Positions 62,992-64,000 of a stretch of 64,000 bases of DNA are shown here, piece by piece (the first letter of the stretch is position 1; each line of letters opens with the position of its first letter). A model generated the notes under the pieces. It was given only the letters and a program-made list of their open reading frames with translations, was not told the DNA's origin and made no database searches. Origin of the DNA: Incurvaria masculella (lineage: Eukaryota > Arthropoda > Insecta > Lepidoptera > Incurvariidae); the NCBI GenBank assembly GCA_946894095.1, contig OX335659.1, positions 3,913,501 through 3,977,500 on the forward strand, read 5' to 3'. The position numbers and the translations under genes are program-made.

Positions 62992-64000
62992 GGGTGACTC
63001 CCGCACACATATCAGTGTATACAGACAGTGATCGGCGCTAACGTACATGCGTTTAAAGAACCCCAGTTATACCCCGCAAACGCAGAATGTAGTTTGAAGT
63101 GCCGGTTGAACAGAGTTTTGTGTTTGTAGACACTTATTTACCAGTCGGTCATTGCGCATCATCGGATCGTACAGTTTGAGCCAGTTCCGATGCTTCGATG
63201 TGTCGTGTTGCGTAATACTGTATAAACTGGCTCTCCGAAAGTCACGCCCTCTCTGTCAGTTGCTCTGTATATCCGAACAAAGATAGCTTTTGTTTGTGCT
63301 TGCAGTGAGTGTTAATTCAAAGGGTTGTGTGAAATAACTAATAGCTTTTAGTGGCAAATTCTCCTTGAGTTTGAGTAAGAGAGTTTTAGTCCGCATATTG
63401 AACAATTTCTGGAGCTAGGTCTAAATGTTTTGCCGAACATGACAGATTCGGGTGTGTAACGAGGCTTTGTCCAGGCTTATTTTGATTTTGGTTAGGAAAT
63501 CTCTGTGGATGTTGACTCTTTGACGGATGTTACTGTTCCGATGCGAAAAGCGTAATAGCATAAGCCTGTGTGATTAACCAGTGCTGATTTCGAATTACGA
63601 AAATTTGTTCGTACCGATCATGGGGCTGATTATTGTAAAGATATCTACAATCGCATTATGTTGTTGCGTATTTGTTTTTTTGAGACAATCTTGGTTAATT
63701 TGTAACTTTATAAGTTACTAGAAGAGCAATGGTATTTACTTTTAGTTAATGTTCGTTGTGATATTAATTCGGGGTGGAGTTGCACCTCGTAAGGTTTCGT
63801 AGGATAACCTAGCGTTATATAATCTTAGATATCTGCTTTTAGGTAGATAAATATAACTGCATTTCCAGGCGCTCATCTTGTTTTGTTAATTCACTTTGAT
63901 ATTAAAATTTGTGTAAATAACAATAACATCCCTCTCAGCTGACATTGTGTGTTGTTCTGTAAATAACATGGTAATGTAAAGAAGATGAGACAGTTTCCTG
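62992..64000 (+). other. BIRC6: BIRC6 3' UTR (at least partly)
   Basis: No ORF, repeat or acceptor recognised. There is no AATAAA; the variant ATTAAA at 63901-63906 is the best poly(A) signal candidate. The true 3' end may lie beyond the window. Confidence 0.6.

Overview
The window is one long stretch of an insect nuclear gene. Its repeat content points to Lepidoptera (a moth or butterfly): tRNA-derived SINEs, CR1-like LINE 3' ends with (AAT)n or (AAAT)n tails, TTAA-flanked MITEs, the GGGTTCCGTACCCAAAGG / CCGTCCGT repeat, the ACCGACTTC...GGAGGAGGTT repeat, and cecropia-type mariners. The species call is inference; the gene call is not. Every exon-supported signal is on the + strand and belongs to one gene, the BIRC6/BRUCE homologue (giant IAP and E2/E3 hybrid ubiquitin-conjugating enzyme).

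I can place 54 coding exons from position 1 (cut by the window edge) to a TAG stop at 62989-62991, followed by about 1 kb of 3' UTR. Every join keeps a consistent splice phase, and the joined frame adds up to 3,213 complete codons plus stop. BIRC6 proteins run to roughly 4,800-4,900 residues, so the N-terminal third, including the BIR domain and beta-propeller, should lie upstream. Exons 1-27 (1-31988) encode helical scaffold. Exons 28-30 (32593-34440) encode a beta-sandwich-like module. Exons 31-50 encode the rest of the scaffold. Exons 51-54 encode the UBC (E2) module with its catalytic Cys codon at 59873-59875, then the C-terminal tail. Most exons are extremely GC-rich islands in AT-rich introns.

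The introns are packed with mobile elements: two nearly identical mariners (7261-8545, 9210-10495) bracketing exons 8 and 9, at least 15 copies or fragments of one tRNA-SINE family, at least seven CR1-like LINE 3' ends, an RT fragment, a LINE with a 12-bp target-site duplication, five clear and two diverged TTAA elements, and several foldbacks, two of them carrying tRNA-like sequence.

The most unusual signal is repeated local duplication of pieces of this gene's own exons. Exon 30 with its splice sites is amplified into a 139-bp-period array of 13 full units plus one broken unit (34325-36190). The 3' end of exon 19 lies inside a 683/713-bp array (22010-25505). The 5' splice site of exon 46 seeds a ~78-bp array (56320-56770). 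Diverged partial copies of exons 2, 8, 38, 40, 47 and 52 sit in the adjacent introns, mostly 130-185 bp from the parent. Phase arithmetic allows only one (or 4, 7, 10, 13) exon-30 units in an in-frame mRNA.
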